A DNA stretch of 64,000 nt from Polyangium spumosum (GTDB lineage: Bacteria > Myxococcota_A > Polyangia > Polyangiales > Polyangiaceae), in the NCBI RefSeq assembly GCF_009649845.1, contig NZ_WJIE01000013.1, positions 124,001 through 188,000 on the forward strand, written 5' to 3'. Both the position numbers and the translations under genes were made by a program. Numbering within the stretch: the stretch's first letter is position 1; every line of letters begins with the position of its first letter. This document shows positions 51,851 through 60,446 of this stretch, in pieces. The notes below the pieces were generated by a model. That model did not search any database. It was given only the letters and a program-made list of their open reading frames with translations, and had not been told where the DNA came from.

Positions 51851-52915
51851 ATGGCTCCGCCCAGCGCCAGTCATCGTGTCGTTTGCCTCGGGGTGCCCGG
51901 CAAGTCGCAGCTCGGATGTGAAGAGATTAACGCCCGCGACGTGTTCCGCCTGTTCAGCGGAGCCCTCGCGCCGCCAGGCACCGTGGCCACGTGTCTCGTG
52001 GGCAACAGGGCCACGAAGAAGGCCGTGAAGGACGCGCTCGACGCGGCCTGCCGCGAGAAGTCGCCGTTTTTCGTGGTGTATTTCTCCGGCCGGGCCAGCG
52101 AAAAAGGGCTGCATGTGGCGGACGGGTGGCTCGGGGCCGACATCCTTGCTCGCCATTTCGAGCGCATCGCAGCGCCTTCGGTGCTGTTCGTGCTCGACCT
52201 CGTGGTCGGCGCCGTGCCCGATGACGAGGTCGTGCCGCAATGGGTTGAGGCGGTGGCGCGGGCCCGGAAGGGAATGCGGATCGCGGCGGCGCGGGCCACG
52301 CGGATCGGGGCAGGCGCGGAGGGCGAGGGGCGGGCGCGCTTCACGGGGGCGCTGCTCGAGGCGCTGCAAACCGCCGACGGAGACCTGGAGTTCCAGGGCG
52401 CCAAGTACATCTCGGATATGCGGGCGCTCGACCAGTCGGCGGGCATTCTTCAGAAGAGGTGGCACGCCACGTTCATGCCCGCGCGGATGGGCGCATTCGG
52501 GGATTTTCCGCTCGCGCGTTGCCAGGCCGACGCCGGGATTGGAAAAGGAACCGTCGTCGGGGTCGCTTCGGGCGCGCGGCTCTCCGCGACCGTGCGTTAT
52601 TCCCTGGAGGGCCGCGCGCACGTGCCGACGGTGCTGCATTACGCGCTGGAGGATACAACCCACGAGGTGCTCGGCGAGGGCGAGGTGATGCTCGTCCCCG
52701 ATCGAGAGGTCTTCGTCGGCCGCACGCGGGTTCGATTGCCCGCGCGCGTCCTCGCGGACCACCTCGTCTGGGGCCCGACGCTGGAGCTCGGCGAGCGGGT
52801 GCACGTCCGGTGGCGCTTCTCGCTGCGGGACGCGCGGGGCCGAACGCTCGATCGCAAGGTGTTCGGGCACGAATACGCGGCGCCGCCGAAGTCCTCCCGA
52901 CGCTCACGCGCCTAG
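51851..52915 (+). CDS. Caspase-like protein lacking the catalytic dyad
   Basis: 354 residues. The N-terminal half follows the caspase (peptidase C14) plan: 'RVVCLGVPGKSQLGCEEINARDVFRLF', then 'SPFFVVYFSGRASEKGLHVADG' (72-92) where SGHG is expected, and 'SVLFVLDLVVGAVPDDE' (110-126) where D-x-CHSG is expected. Arg81/Ala82 replace the His and the Cys is lost, so it should be inactive. From about 230 a separate beta-rich domain follows ('TVRYSLEGRAHVPTVLHYALED', 'LELGERVHVRWRFSLRD'). ATG 51851; no partner cotranscribed. The fold call is by eye. Confidence 0.72.
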   Translation: MAPPSASHRVVCLGVPGKSQLGCEEINARDVFRLFSGALAPPGTVATCLVGNRATKKAVKDALDAACREKSPFFVVYFSGRASEKGLHVADGWLGADILARHFERIAAPSVLFVLDLVVGAVPDDEVVPQWVEAVARARKGMRIAAARATRIGAGAEGEGRARFTGALLEALQTADGDLEFQGAKYISDMRALDQSAGILQKRWHATFMPARMGAFGDFPLARCQADAGIGKGTVVGVASGARLSATVRYSLEGRAHVPTVLHYALEDTTHEVLGEGEVMLVPDREVFVGRTRVRLPARVLADHLVWGPTLELGERVHVRWRFSLRDARGRTLDRKVFGHEYAAPPKSSRRSRA

Positions 52916-52971
52916 CTCCGGCCTCCGCGGCCCGGCTCCGGACGGCGGCGCGCTGTGCTACAAGCCTGCCG

Positions 52972-54603
52972 ATGCCTCGCGCGCTCCCCAGCACGGCTCT
53001 CGTCATCTCTCTCGTCTTCGGAGCTACCGTGGCGGCGTGTCAGGGGTGCCGGACGCCTCCCGCCGTCACCGCGGAGGACGACGCGGCCCCGACGCAGCCG
53101 ACGGTCCGGCTCTACCTGCTCAGCACGGTCGCCGGGGCGATCGAGCCTTGTGGTTGCACGAAGGACCAGCTCGGCGGCGTCGATCACCTGGCGGCCTTCC
53201 TCCGCGCGGAGTCGGCCGCGGCGCCTTCGAGCCTGGTGCTCGGCGCGGGGCCGATGCTCTTCGGCGAGCCCACGCTCCGGCCCGAGCAGGTGACGCAGCA
53301 GTCGTGGAAGGCCGAGACGCTGGCCGCGGCGGCGAAGGATCTCGGGCTCGTGGCCTGGGCCCCGGGCCTGAACGACTGGGCGGCGGGCGGCGAGGCGCTG
53401 TCGAAGTACGTGTCGACGGCCGGATCGGCGCTGCTCGCGGGCAACGTCGAGGGCGTGGCCGGCGTGACGGGCGTCGTGGTGCGCGAGGTGTCGGGCGTGA
53501 AGATCGGGATCGTGGGCGTGGCCGAGCCGCGGGATCGCGCGGGGAAGCTGCCCGACGGGGTGACGACGAAGCCCGCGCTCGACGCGATGCGCGCGGGGAT
53601 CGCGGAGGCGAAGAAGCAGGGCGCGCGCGTGCTCGTGGGCCTGGCGGCGATCCCGCGCGGCGAGGCGCTGCGGCTCGCGGACGCGATCCCGGAGCTCGCG
53701 GTGCTGGTGCTCGGCAAGCCGCAGGAGGCCGACCACAACAACGACGCGCCGAAGCCGCCGATGCGCGTGGGTTCGACGCTCGTCGTGGAGACGTCGAACC
53801 ACCTGCAGACGGTGGGCGTGGTGGATCTCTTCGTGCGCGGGCGCGACGCGGAGCCGCTCTCGTTCGCGGACGCGAGCGGCATCGAGCGCGCCGAGGAGCT
53901 CGTCTCCGTCGCGAACCGCATCCGTGACCTCGAGACGCGTATCCAGTCCTGGGAGAAGGGCGGCAAGGTGAAGGCCGAGGATCTCGCCGCGCGCAAGGCG
54001 GACCTCGAGAAGCTGCGCGCCGAGCGGGCGAAGCTCGAAGCGCCGAGCCCCGCGCCGAAGGGCAGCTTCTTCCGCTACAAGCTCGTCGAGGTGCGCGAGA
54101 AGCTCGGCGCCGACCCGTCGATCGCCACGAAGCTCGTCGACTACTACAAGCGCGTGAACGATCACAACCGCACGGCCTTCGCGGACCGCAAGCCCGCGCC
54201 CGCCGCGGAGGGGAAGGCGAGCTTCATCGGCGTCGAGGCGTGCACGGTCTGCCACGACGAGGAGCGCAAGGTCTACGACGGCACGACACACGCGAAGGCC
54301 TACGAGACGCTCGAGAAGGACCACAAGGAGTTCAACCTCGACTGCGTGAGCTGCCACGTGACGGGTTACGACAAACCCGGCGGTTCGACGGTCACGTTCG
54401 TGGACAAGTTCAAGGGCGTGCAATGCGAGGAGTGCCACGGCCCGGGGTCGCTCCACGCGCGCAAGCCGGACGCGAAGGACCTCATCATCCTGAAGCCCGA
54501 TCCGCAGTCGTGCGTGTCGCAGTGCCACCACCCGCCGCACGTCGAGAACTTCGATCCGGTGGCGAAGATGGAGCTCGTGCTCGGGCCGGGGCACGGGAAA
54601 TGA
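52972..54603 (+). CDS. Nucleotidase-like / cytochrome c554 fusion lipoprotein
   Basis: 543 residues from ATG 52972. Lipobox VAAC. The N-terminal 280 residues match the metallophosphatase/5'-nucleotidase-like domain found in such fusions ('RLYLLSTVAGAIEPCGCTKDQLGGVDHLAAFLRAE', 'VGIVGVAEPRDRAGKLPDG'-like). A helical linker (about 300-400) leads to a cytochrome c554-type domain with CTVCH, CVSCH, CEECHGPGSLH and a CVSQCHH site. It is an exported multihaem protein; the metallophosphatase metal ligands look incomplete, so binding or electron transfer is more likely. Confidence 0.83.
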   Translation: MPRALPSTALVISLVFGATVAACQGCRTPPAVTAEDDAAPTQPTVRLYLLSTVAGAIEPCGCTKDQLGGVDHLAAFLRAESAAAPSSLVLGAGPMLFGEPTLRPEQVTQQSWKAETLAAAAKDLGLVAWAPGLNDWAAGGEALSKYVSTAGSALLAGNVEGVAGVTGVVVREVSGVKIGIVGVAEPRDRAGKLPDGVTTKPALDAMRAGIAEAKKQGARVLVGLAAIPRGEALRLADAIPELAVLVLGKPQEADHNNDAPKPPMRVGSTLVVETSNHLQTVGVVDLFVRGRDAEPLSFADASGIERAEELVSVANRIRDLETRIQSWEKGGKVKAEDLAARKADLEKLRAERAKLEAPSPAPKGSFFRYKLVEVREKLGADPSIATKLVDYYKRVNDHNRTAFADRKPAPAAEGKASFIGVEACTVCHDEERKVYDGTTHAKAYETLEKDHKEFNLDCVSCHVTGYDKPGGSTVTFVDKFKGVQCEECHGPGSLHARKPDAKDLIILKPDPQSCVSQCHHPPHVENFDPVAKMELVLGPGHGK

Positions 54604-54651
54604 GCGGGCGCCGGGGTTCGTCGTAAAAAACGTTTTCCCGGGCAGGGTCGC

Positions 54652-55371
54652 TCAGCCGCGCGTGCTCGTCCCGGCGCTCGTCATGACCCGCGTCGTGTGG
54701 CCGTCGCCCTCGTCCTTGCCGGGCAGGGCGCGCTGGGCGCGGAGCACCACGCGGTCGCGGAAGCGGTAGGTGCACTCGATCGAGGAGAGGCCCGCGGCGT
54801 CGAGGCGCTCTTCGAGCTCGGGGAGCTGCAGCCTGCGCACCGGCCCGTCGAGCCCGCCGCGGGCCCAGGGCGCGCCGAGCGTCTCGGCGAGAAACAAGGC
54901 GCCCATCGGCGCGAGCATGGCCGCGAGCTCGGCGAGCGCGCGATCGAGCCAGGCGAGGCCGTCGCGCAGCGTGCCGGAGCGCAGCTCCATGACGGGCATG
55001 AGCACGCTGCCCGCCGTGACGACCGTGGCGAGGGGCGTGATGGCGAGCGCGCCGTCGCCGAGCCCCTGCGTGATCGACTTGATACGCGTCGAGGAGTGGG
55101 GGAGGGCCTCGGCGAGCGAACGTTCGGCGCGGATGATCTTCTGCACGTTCGGCTCGACGAGCGTGATGCGGCCGAGCTCGGGGTACGCCGCCGCGATGAG
55201 GCGCGTCAGCTTGCCCGTGCCGGCGCCGACGTCGACGAGGTGGGCGTCGGCGTCGAGCGGCGGGAGGGCGAGGACGAGCTCGCGGTAGTGCTCGGGCTCC
55301 CGCTCGGGTCCTGCCGTCCAGGTGGTGTCGTGCAGGTCGTACCAGTCGGGGTGCTCCCAGGGCGGCAACAT
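54652..55371 (-). CDS. SAM-dependent methyltransferase
   Basis: 239 residues. Motif I 'HLVDVGAGTGKLTRLI' (44-59), 'RITLVEPNVQKI' motif post-I, and 'LAELAAMLAPMGALFLAETLGAPW' motif IV region. The N-terminal 'MLPPWEHPDWYDLHDTTWTAGPEREPEHYRELVL' is not typical of a named subgroup. Cytoplasmic; substrate unknown. Confidence 0.8.
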   Translation of the reverse strand: MLPPWEHPDWYDLHDTTWTAGPEREPEHYRELVLALPPLDADAHLVDVGAGTGKLTRLIAAAYPELGRITLVEPNVQKIIRAERSLAEALPHSSTRIKSITQGLGDGALAITPLATVVTAGSVLMPVMELRSGTLRDGLAWLDRALAELAAMLAPMGALFLAETLGAPWARGGLDGPVRRLQLPELEERLDAAGLSSIECTYRFRDRVVLRAQRALPGKDEGDGHTTRVMTSAGTSTRG

Positions 55372-55528
55372 ACGCCGAGCCTATCCTGGACGCGCCGTCC
55401 GCGCCAAGCCCGGCCGCGGCGCCGGCGTGCGCCTGGGACAGGTTCGGCCGGACGCACGGGGGGCTCACCTGGACAAACGAATGGTTGCCGAACGGGAAGC
55501 CTGCATCTATACAGTTTGCCCTGGAACG

Positions 55529-56731
55529 ATGTTCGTCCGGACAACCAACGGCGAGACGCACTGCGACGGCTTCGACGAGGTGGGGGCGCTCTTCGGGGGC
55601 GTCGTCTCGCTCGTGCTCGGGGGGCTGTTCATGCTGCTCTTCTCCGAACCCTCGCCCTCCGACCTCGGCTTCCTCGGTGTCGTTGCCTTTGCGTCCGCGG
55701 GCCGCCGGTATTCCCTGCGCATCGGGCGGGAGGGGATCCGGCTCACGCTTCATCGGTTGTGGTTCGTCCGGGTACAGCGGCGACATTCCTTGCTCGACGC
55801 GGACATCGACGTCCATTACGACCTCGACGAGGCGCGTCCGTGGGGGCTCGTGATCCGCGAGCTCCACGCCGATCCCGGCTTCGACAACGAGTCCGACGTG
55901 TTCGGGCCCCGGTTCGGCGAGGAGCGGCTCTTTCGGCTGCACGCGCGGCTCGTCGCCGCGCTCGACGCGGCGCGCGCCTCCGTCGCCGAGGAGCTGGCGC
56001 CGCCGGACTTCCGCAACGTCGGGCTCGGTCCGCAGGGGGGCGCGTTTGATCTCGTCCGGGCAATGCGCGACAAACGGGGGCGCCTCCGGCGGGTCCATTC
56101 GGTCTCGACGGTGTACGTCGGCGAGGTCGCGGTGCCGCCGGGGTCGACGTTCCATTTCAATGAGGACCGCTTCCTCGATCCGCGCCGGGACGATCGGCTG
56201 CGCGAGGTGGTGCTCGGCGGGCCGATCCCGCTGCTCGGGATGACGGTCCGCCCGGGGGCGAGCCTCGTCTTCGCCCCTTCGGGCCGGTTGTCGAGCCTGC
56301 GTGGCGCCTTCGGCCCGGAGGTGGAGATCGACGGGACCTGGGTGGACGGGCGGGAGGTGCTCTCGTTCGACGAAGAGGGCGAGCTCATCAGCTTCACGCT
56401 GGGCCGGGACGGGCGCGCGGCCGGCCGTCGAATCCCCAGAGGCAGCCGTTTTCAATGCTGGATCGGGGACGGAATCTTGCCCACGCGCTGGACCGTTCGT
56501 CTCGGCGGACCCATCGCGTTACCCGACATCACCCTCCGCGCGGGGGAGTCGATCGAGCTCTCGGACGACGTCGCCGAGGTCACGGCCATCAACCCGCGTC
56601 GCGACGTGAAGACCTACGGGCTCGTGGTGCGGGCCGGGATCGTGCCGATCCCGCTCTGCAAAGACGGGCGGATCGACGTCGCGGGTTGCTTGAAGTGTGG
56701 AATTTTCCGGGTGGGAGCCGAAACCTGCTAA
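55529..56731 (+). CDS. Membrane-anchored protein of unknown function
   Basis: 400 residues from ATG 55529 (ATG 55481 adds 16). Two adjacent hydrophobic segments 'GALFGGVVSLVLGGLFMLLF' and 'DLGFLGVVAFASAG' near the N-terminus. The body is beta-rich, with repeated 'GTWVDGREVLSFDEEGELISFTLGRDGRAAG'-type strands and 'PIPLLGMTVRPGASLVFAPSGRLSSLRGAFGPEVEIDG' repeats, suggesting a beta helix. Cysteines cluster at the end. No family recognised. Confidence 0.68.
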   Translation: MFVRTTNGETHCDGFDEVGALFGGVVSLVLGGLFMLLFSEPSPSDLGFLGVVAFASAGRRYSLRIGREGIRLTLHRLWFVRVQRRHSLLDADIDVHYDLDEARPWGLVIRELHADPGFDNESDVFGPRFGEERLFRLHARLVAALDAARASVAEELAPPDFRNVGLGPQGGAFDLVRAMRDKRGRLRRVHSVSTVYVGEVAVPPGSTFHFNEDRFLDPRRDDRLREVVLGGPIPLLGMTVRPGASLVFAPSGRLSSLRGAFGPEVEIDGTWVDGREVLSFDEEGELISFTLGRDGRAAGRRIPRGSRFQCWIGDGILPTRWTVRLGGPIALPDITLRAGESIELSDDVAEVTAINPRRDVKTYGLVVRAGIVPIPLCKDGRIDVAGCLKCGIFRVGAETC

Positions 56732-57138
56732 TTGGGCATCGGCGGCGTCGGCACGAAGAATCCTTCGAATTCGTCCCAGCCCTCCCGCGGGCCGGGGAAG
56801 CCGAGCACGGCGAGCGTGCGGCGGGCCGGCAAGACGACCGCGGGGGGCAGCTCCTCCTCGGTGGGCGCGCCGCCGGGCAGCGCCTCGCAGATCGCCTCCA
56901 CGAGCGTCGCGGCCTCGACCACCCGCTCGACGTCACCCGACAACGAGCCGCTCCGAGCCCGAATGCCCTCCGCCGTCCGCACGAACGCGCGGAGCGTCTC
57001 CGTCGCGGAGGCGAGCGCCTCGGGGCTGCTCGAGCGGACCGAGGCGAACACGCGAGGCGCCGCGAAAAGGAAGAGGAGGTTCATGCACTGGGACATCGCA
57101 TGCGCGACCTCGGCCGCGCGGGTGGCGCTCGCATTCAT
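56728..57138 (-). CDS. Hypothetical helical protein
   Basis: 136 residues from ATG 57138 (ATG 57147 adds three). Helical: 'TRAAEVAHAMSQCMNLLFLFAAPRVFASVRSSSPEALASATETLRAFVRTAEG', then 'VVEAATLVEAICEALPGG'. No signal; the short hydrophobic stretch could be a buried helix. Its stop overlaps that of the converging 400-aa gene. No family recognised. Confidence 0.6.
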   Translation of the reverse strand: MNASATRAAEVAHAMSQCMNLLFLFAAPRVFASVRSSSPEALASATETLRAFVRTAEGIRARSGSLSGDVERVVEAATLVEAICEALPGGAPTEEELPPAVVLPARRTLAVLGFPGPREGWDEFEGFFVPTPPMPN

Positions 57139-57270
57139 GGCGGCCATCCTACACAAGTTTTCAGGGTCGGAAAAGCCCTTCGCCGCCTGCAGCACGGCCA
57201 CGACACGACCCGAGGAGGGGCGCTCCGTCCACGATGGAGAATGGCGGTGCGACCACTCCGCCAGCGCAAG

Positions 57271-57290
57271 AAAAAACGGGTTTGACCCGT
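57271..57290 (-). terminator. Rho-independent terminator (reverse strand)
   Basis: On the reverse strand ACGGGT-CAA-ACCCGT (57290-57276) is followed by TTTTTT (57276-57271). It lies 7 bp after the stop of the membrane protein gene at 57297. Confidence 0.75.
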
Positions 57291-57296
57291 CAAACG

Positions 57297-57836
57297 CTAG
57301 GTTCCGGCGCCTCGACGCTCGGCGGGGTGCCGCCGCGTGTACCCCCATCGCGCCCCCAGAAACCCGCACCCGGCCCCGAGCCCGCCGAGGAGCACGAGGA
57401 GCGCCGCCCAGATCGGCGCGCCCGGGCCCGGCGTCGGCGCCGCCGCCGCGAGCGCCCACGCGAGCGCCGCCGCCACGAATCCGCCTACCGCGCCCTCCTT
57501 CGGCCCCGCCTTGCCGCCGAATCGACCCACGAGCAGCCCGCCCGAGAGCGTCGCCACCAGAAACCCCGCGAGCTGGAGCCCGATCAGCGCGAGCTGCGCC
57601 GAGAGCGGCACCGCCGTCCTCGCGCCCTCCGGCACCGGCACGCCGAGCTCGGCCTGATCGACGATCCGCGCCCCGAGCTTCGCCGCGATCGCCGCGAGCG
57701 GCAGCCAGACGAGGAACGTCGCGACCGCGCCGATCCCCGACCAGTGCCACGGCGGCCGATCCTCGGCGTCGGGCTCGTCCGGCGGCGGACCCGCTTGCAC
57801 GAGCGGCAGGCGTCGCTTCTTGTCCGGCGCGTTCAC
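57297..57836 (-). CDS. Small integral membrane protein
   Basis: 179 residues, four hydrophobic helices after a charged N-terminus (DKKRRLPLVQAGPPPDEPDAEDRPPWHW): 'GIGAVATFLVWLPLAAIAAKLGARI', 'SAQLALIGLQLAGFLVATLSGGLLVGRFGG', 'GGFVAAALAWALAAAAPTP', 'WAALLVLLGGLGAGCGFLG'. No family recognised. It starts 1 bp from the stop of the exonuclease gene and ends with its own terminator. Confidence 0.7.
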   Translation of the reverse strand: MNAPDKKRRLPLVQAGPPPDEPDAEDRPPWHWSGIGAVATFLVWLPLAAIAAKLGARIVDQAELGVPVPEGARTAVPLSAQLALIGLQLAGFLVATLSGGLLVGRFGGKAGPKEGAVGGFVAAALAWALAAAAPTPGPGAPIWAALLVLLGGLGAGCGFLGARWGYTRRHPAERRGAGT

Positions 57837-58580
57837 CTAGCTCGGCCTGCGCCAGCGCGCGCGCGCCTCGTCCTGCATGCGGAGGAGCCGGCGCTGCTCC
57901 TGGATGAAGCTGCCGTACGCGCGAGGGACACGTGAATCCTTGGCGAGCGCGTAAAGAACACGCAGCGCCGCTTCGGCGTCGTCCGTGGCGCGGTGCGCGT
58001 TGACGAGCTCGATGCCGAGCAGCGCGGCCATGTCGCCGAGCGCGCGGCTGCCCTCGTGCTTGTAGAGCTCGCGCGCGAAGGTGAGCGGATCGATCCAGTC
58101 GACCTCGCGGCGCATCGCGGGTGGAGGGTTCTCCGGACGAACACCGGCGCGCTCGAGCTCGGCGAGCAAGAAGCCGCGGTCGAAGACGGCGTTGTACGCG
58201 GCGGGGATGGCGCCCGCGAGCGTCGCCAGGAGCTCGCCGACGATCTCGGGGAACGCGGGTTTGTCCGCGACGTCCTCGTCGCGGATGCCGTGCACGGCGG
58301 TGGACTCGGCCGGGATCGGGCGGCCGGGGTTCACGAGCCAGCTATGGCGCGCGACCACGTCGCCGCGCAGGCCGATGACCACGGCGACCTCGACGAGCCG
58401 GTCCACCGCTGCGTTGCGGCCGGTGGTCTCGACGTCGAGGAAGGCGATCGGGTGATCGATCCACGGCGCGCTCGCGTCGAGCTCGGAGGCGACGCCGACG
58501 GCGCGCACCTTGAGCAGGTGCGCGATGCCGGGGTAGTGCCTCCCCGTCGGGAAGCAGCCGCAAGGGTCGGCGACCTTCAT
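57837..58580 (-). CDS. DnaQ-like DEDDh 3'-5' exonuclease
   Basis: 247 residues from ATG 58580, which overlaps the stop of the DsbA-like gene. ExoI 'IAFLDVETTGRNAAVDRLVEVAVV', ExoII 'AYNAVFDRGFLLAEL', ExoIII 'NAHRATDDAEAAL' give the D-E-D-D-His set. An N-terminal CxC segment (PCGCFPTGRHYPG) is unusual and may bind metal. It could act in DNA repair or as a proofreading-like nuclease; no polymerase is near. Confidence 0.87.
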   Translation of the reverse strand: MKVADPCGCFPTGRHYPGIAHLLKVRAVGVASELDASAPWIDHPIAFLDVETTGRNAAVDRLVEVAVVIGLRGDVVARHSWLVNPGRPIPAESTAVHGIRDEDVADKPAFPEIVGELLATLAGAIPAAYNAVFDRGFLLAELERAGVRPENPPPAMRREVDWIDPLTFARELYKHEGSRALGDMAALLGIELVNAHRATDDAEAALRVLYALAKDSRVPRAYGSFIQEQRRLLRMQDEARARWRRPS

Positions 58581-59620
58581 TTCTTGGGCGCGCCCGCCGC
58601 CGGTGCCGCCGAACCTGCCGCAGGGATCGCCGAACCCGCCGCCGGTGCCGCCGAACCTGCTGCCGGTGCCGCCGAACCTGCCGCGGGGATCGCCGAGCTC
58701 GCGGGCTTCGCGGGCGCCGGCGCGGGCTTGATGCCGAGCAGCTCGAGGTCGAGCTGGATCCACTCCTCGAGGTCGCCGTAGAGATCCGTGAGTTTGCCGA
58801 GGTCGACCTCGCGGCCGTTGATGAAGACCGTGGGCGTGCCGTCGAGGCCCACGCCGTCGGCCTGCTTCTTGTCCTTCTCGATGCGGCTGACCGTGTCGTC
58901 CGAGCCCATCTCGGCGCGGAACTTCCCGAGGTCGAGCTCGAGCTTCTTCGCGTAGCTCTCGAGGTCGGACTGCTCGAGTCTGTCCTGGTTGTCGAAGAGG
59001 AGATGGTGCATCTCCCAGAACTTGCCCTGCTTGAACGCCGCGTTCGCCGCGCGCGCGGAGATCTCCCCGTGGGGATGGATGGCGAGCGGGTAGAACTTGT
59101 AGACCGCGCGGACCTGGCCCGGGAATCGCTTCACGAGGTCGTCGACCACCGGGTAAAACGCGCGGCACGCGGGGCACTCGAAGTCGGCCCACTCCACGAG
59201 GGTCACGGGCGCGTCGGGAGGACCGAGCTCGGGAGAGCCGTCGGTCACGAGCGTCCGCACTTTTTTGGGATCGAAGCGAGCCTTGTACGCTTCCTCGCGC
59301 TCGGACTTGCTACGCCCGGCTTGCACCTGCTTCAGCAGGAACTTCGCCGCGGGCAGGCACGCCTTGCAGGCCCGGTTCTCCTGGACGCACTGGCTGATCG
59401 GGACCGGGGTCTCGGGGCAGGGGGCGAGCAGCGTCGTGACCTGCGCCTGCCAGTCGCGTTTCTCCCGGGCCGTGAGCTGGCCGAGGTCGATGCCCGGGAT
59501 GCTCGGATCGGGCGTCGCGGAGGGAGCCGTTTTCGAATCCGTCCGCTCGGACGAACCATGACAGGCGCCGCCGCTCCCGAGGAGGGCCAAGAGGAGTGGC
59601 GACCATCGCAGTAGGGCCAT
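58577..59620 (-). CDS. DsbA-like thioredoxin lipoprotein
   Basis: 347 residues. Signal with 'LLLALLGSGGAC'. The DsbA/BdbD fold carries 'VTLVEWADFECPACRAFYPVVDDLV' with a CPAC active site, and cis-Pro 'GLDGTPTVFING'. A cysteine-containing N-terminal region ('LLAPCPETPVPISQCVQENRACKACLPA') precedes it, as in BdbD/DsbA-like oxidoreductases with an extra CxxC. The C-terminus is five seven-residue repeats of SA(A/I)PAAG. A periplasmic disulfide oxidase or isomerase. Confidence 0.88.
   Translation of the reverse strand: MALLRWSPLLLALLGSGGACHGSSERTDSKTAPSATPDPSIPGIDLGQLTAREKRDWQAQVTTLLAPCPETPVPISQCVQENRACKACLPAAKFLLKQVQAGRSKSEREEAYKARFDPKKVRTLVTDGSPELGPPDAPVTLVEWADFECPACRAFYPVVDDLVKRFPGQVRAVYKFYPLAIHPHGEISARAANAAFKQGKFWEMHHLLFDNQDRLEQSDLESYAKKLELDLGKFRAEMGSDDTVSRIEKDKKQADGVGLDGTPTVFINGREVDLGKLTDLYGDLEEWIQLDLELLGIKPAPAPAKPASSAIPAAGSAAPAAGSAAPAAGSAIPAAGSAAPAAGAPKK
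58592..58696 (-). repeat. Coding 21-bp repeats in the DsbA-like tail
   Basis: Five 21-bp units encode SA(A/I)PAAG in the last 40 residues. The DNA units are nearly identical (GCCGCCGGTGCCGCCGAACC type on the plus strand), which points to recent slippage or unequal crossing-over rather than selection on codons. Confidence 0.75.
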
Positions 59621-59693
59621 CGCGGCGCGAGCTTAGTCGGACGTACCGCGGCGCGCTAGCCCCGTAGCTCTGTCGCCCGACTGGGTGTAGCGT

Positions 59694-60446
59694 GTGCGCG
59701 TGCGGAGCATCTGCTATCGGTTTCCCGACCCTCGGCAGTTCGAGCAGATGATCGGTTCGGCGGGGGACTCCGAGCTCGAGCTCGGCCTTCCTTCCGGCGA
59801 ATCGGTGGAAGACGGCGAGTGGGTGCTCGCCATCTTCGACGTCGGTCCGGAGAGACGGGCCACGTCCGCGGCGGCGCGCGCCTCGATCGGCCCGGAGGGT
59901 CCCCTTCTCGCGTTCGAACCTCGTGACTGGCGCAGGCTCTCGGACTTCGCGGCGATCGAGGCGTTCCATCGCCCCTCGTCGCGGCCGCCGCCCCTGCGCG
60001 CCTCGCAGCCGGAGATCGAGCTGCCGCCGAGCCTGCCGCGCTCGTGGCCCCCGAAGGGCGGCGAAGGCGCGCAGATCCTCGTCGTCGACGACGACCCCGA
60101 CATCCGCGACGTGGTGAGCGCGATGCTCGAAGCCGTGGGCCTCGTGGTCACGACACGCACGAGCGCCGAGGAGGCGCTCGAGACCGTGCAGCGCGAGCGC
60201 TTCGACCTGCTCGTACTCGACTGGAACCTGCCGAAGATGACGGGCATCGAGCTCTGTCGGCTGATCCGGCGCGAGCTCAACGTGAGCTTGCCGGTCCTGT
60301 TCTTGACGGCGAACGCGTCGAGCCAGGACATGGTCGAGGCGTTCGCGAGCGGCGCTGACGACTACGTGGTCAAGCCCTTCCGCGCGCCCGAGCTCGGGGC
60401 GCGTATCTTCAGCCTGCTGCGGCGGACGATAGCTCGAGGAGCGTGA
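59694..60446 (+). CDS. Response regulator with PilZ-like N-terminus
   Basis: 250 residues (GTG 59694; GTG 59700 possible). Residues 1-115 are a beta-rich domain, 'YRFPDPRQFEQMIGSAGDSELELGLPSGESVEDGEWVLAIFDVG', resembling the PilZ-type or 'FHA-less' N-termini of myxobacterial regulators. A receiver domain follows from about 126: 'QILVVDDDPDIRDVV', phosphoacceptor D in 'LLVLDWNLPKMTG', T in 'FLTANA', K in 'DDYVVKPF'. No output domain. Its end overlaps the metallophosphoesterase end by 38 bp tail to tail. Confidence 0.83.
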   Translation: MRVRSICYRFPDPRQFEQMIGSAGDSELELGLPSGESVEDGEWVLAIFDVGPERRATSAAARASIGPEGPLLAFEPRDWRRLSDFAAIEAFHRPSSRPPPLRASQPEIELPPSLPRSWPPKGGEGAQILVVDDDPDIRDVVSAMLEAVGLVVTTRTSAEEALETVQRERFDLLVLDWNLPKMTGIELCRLIRRELNVSLPVLFLTANASSQDMVEAFASGADDYVVKPFRAPELGARIFSLLRRTIARGA

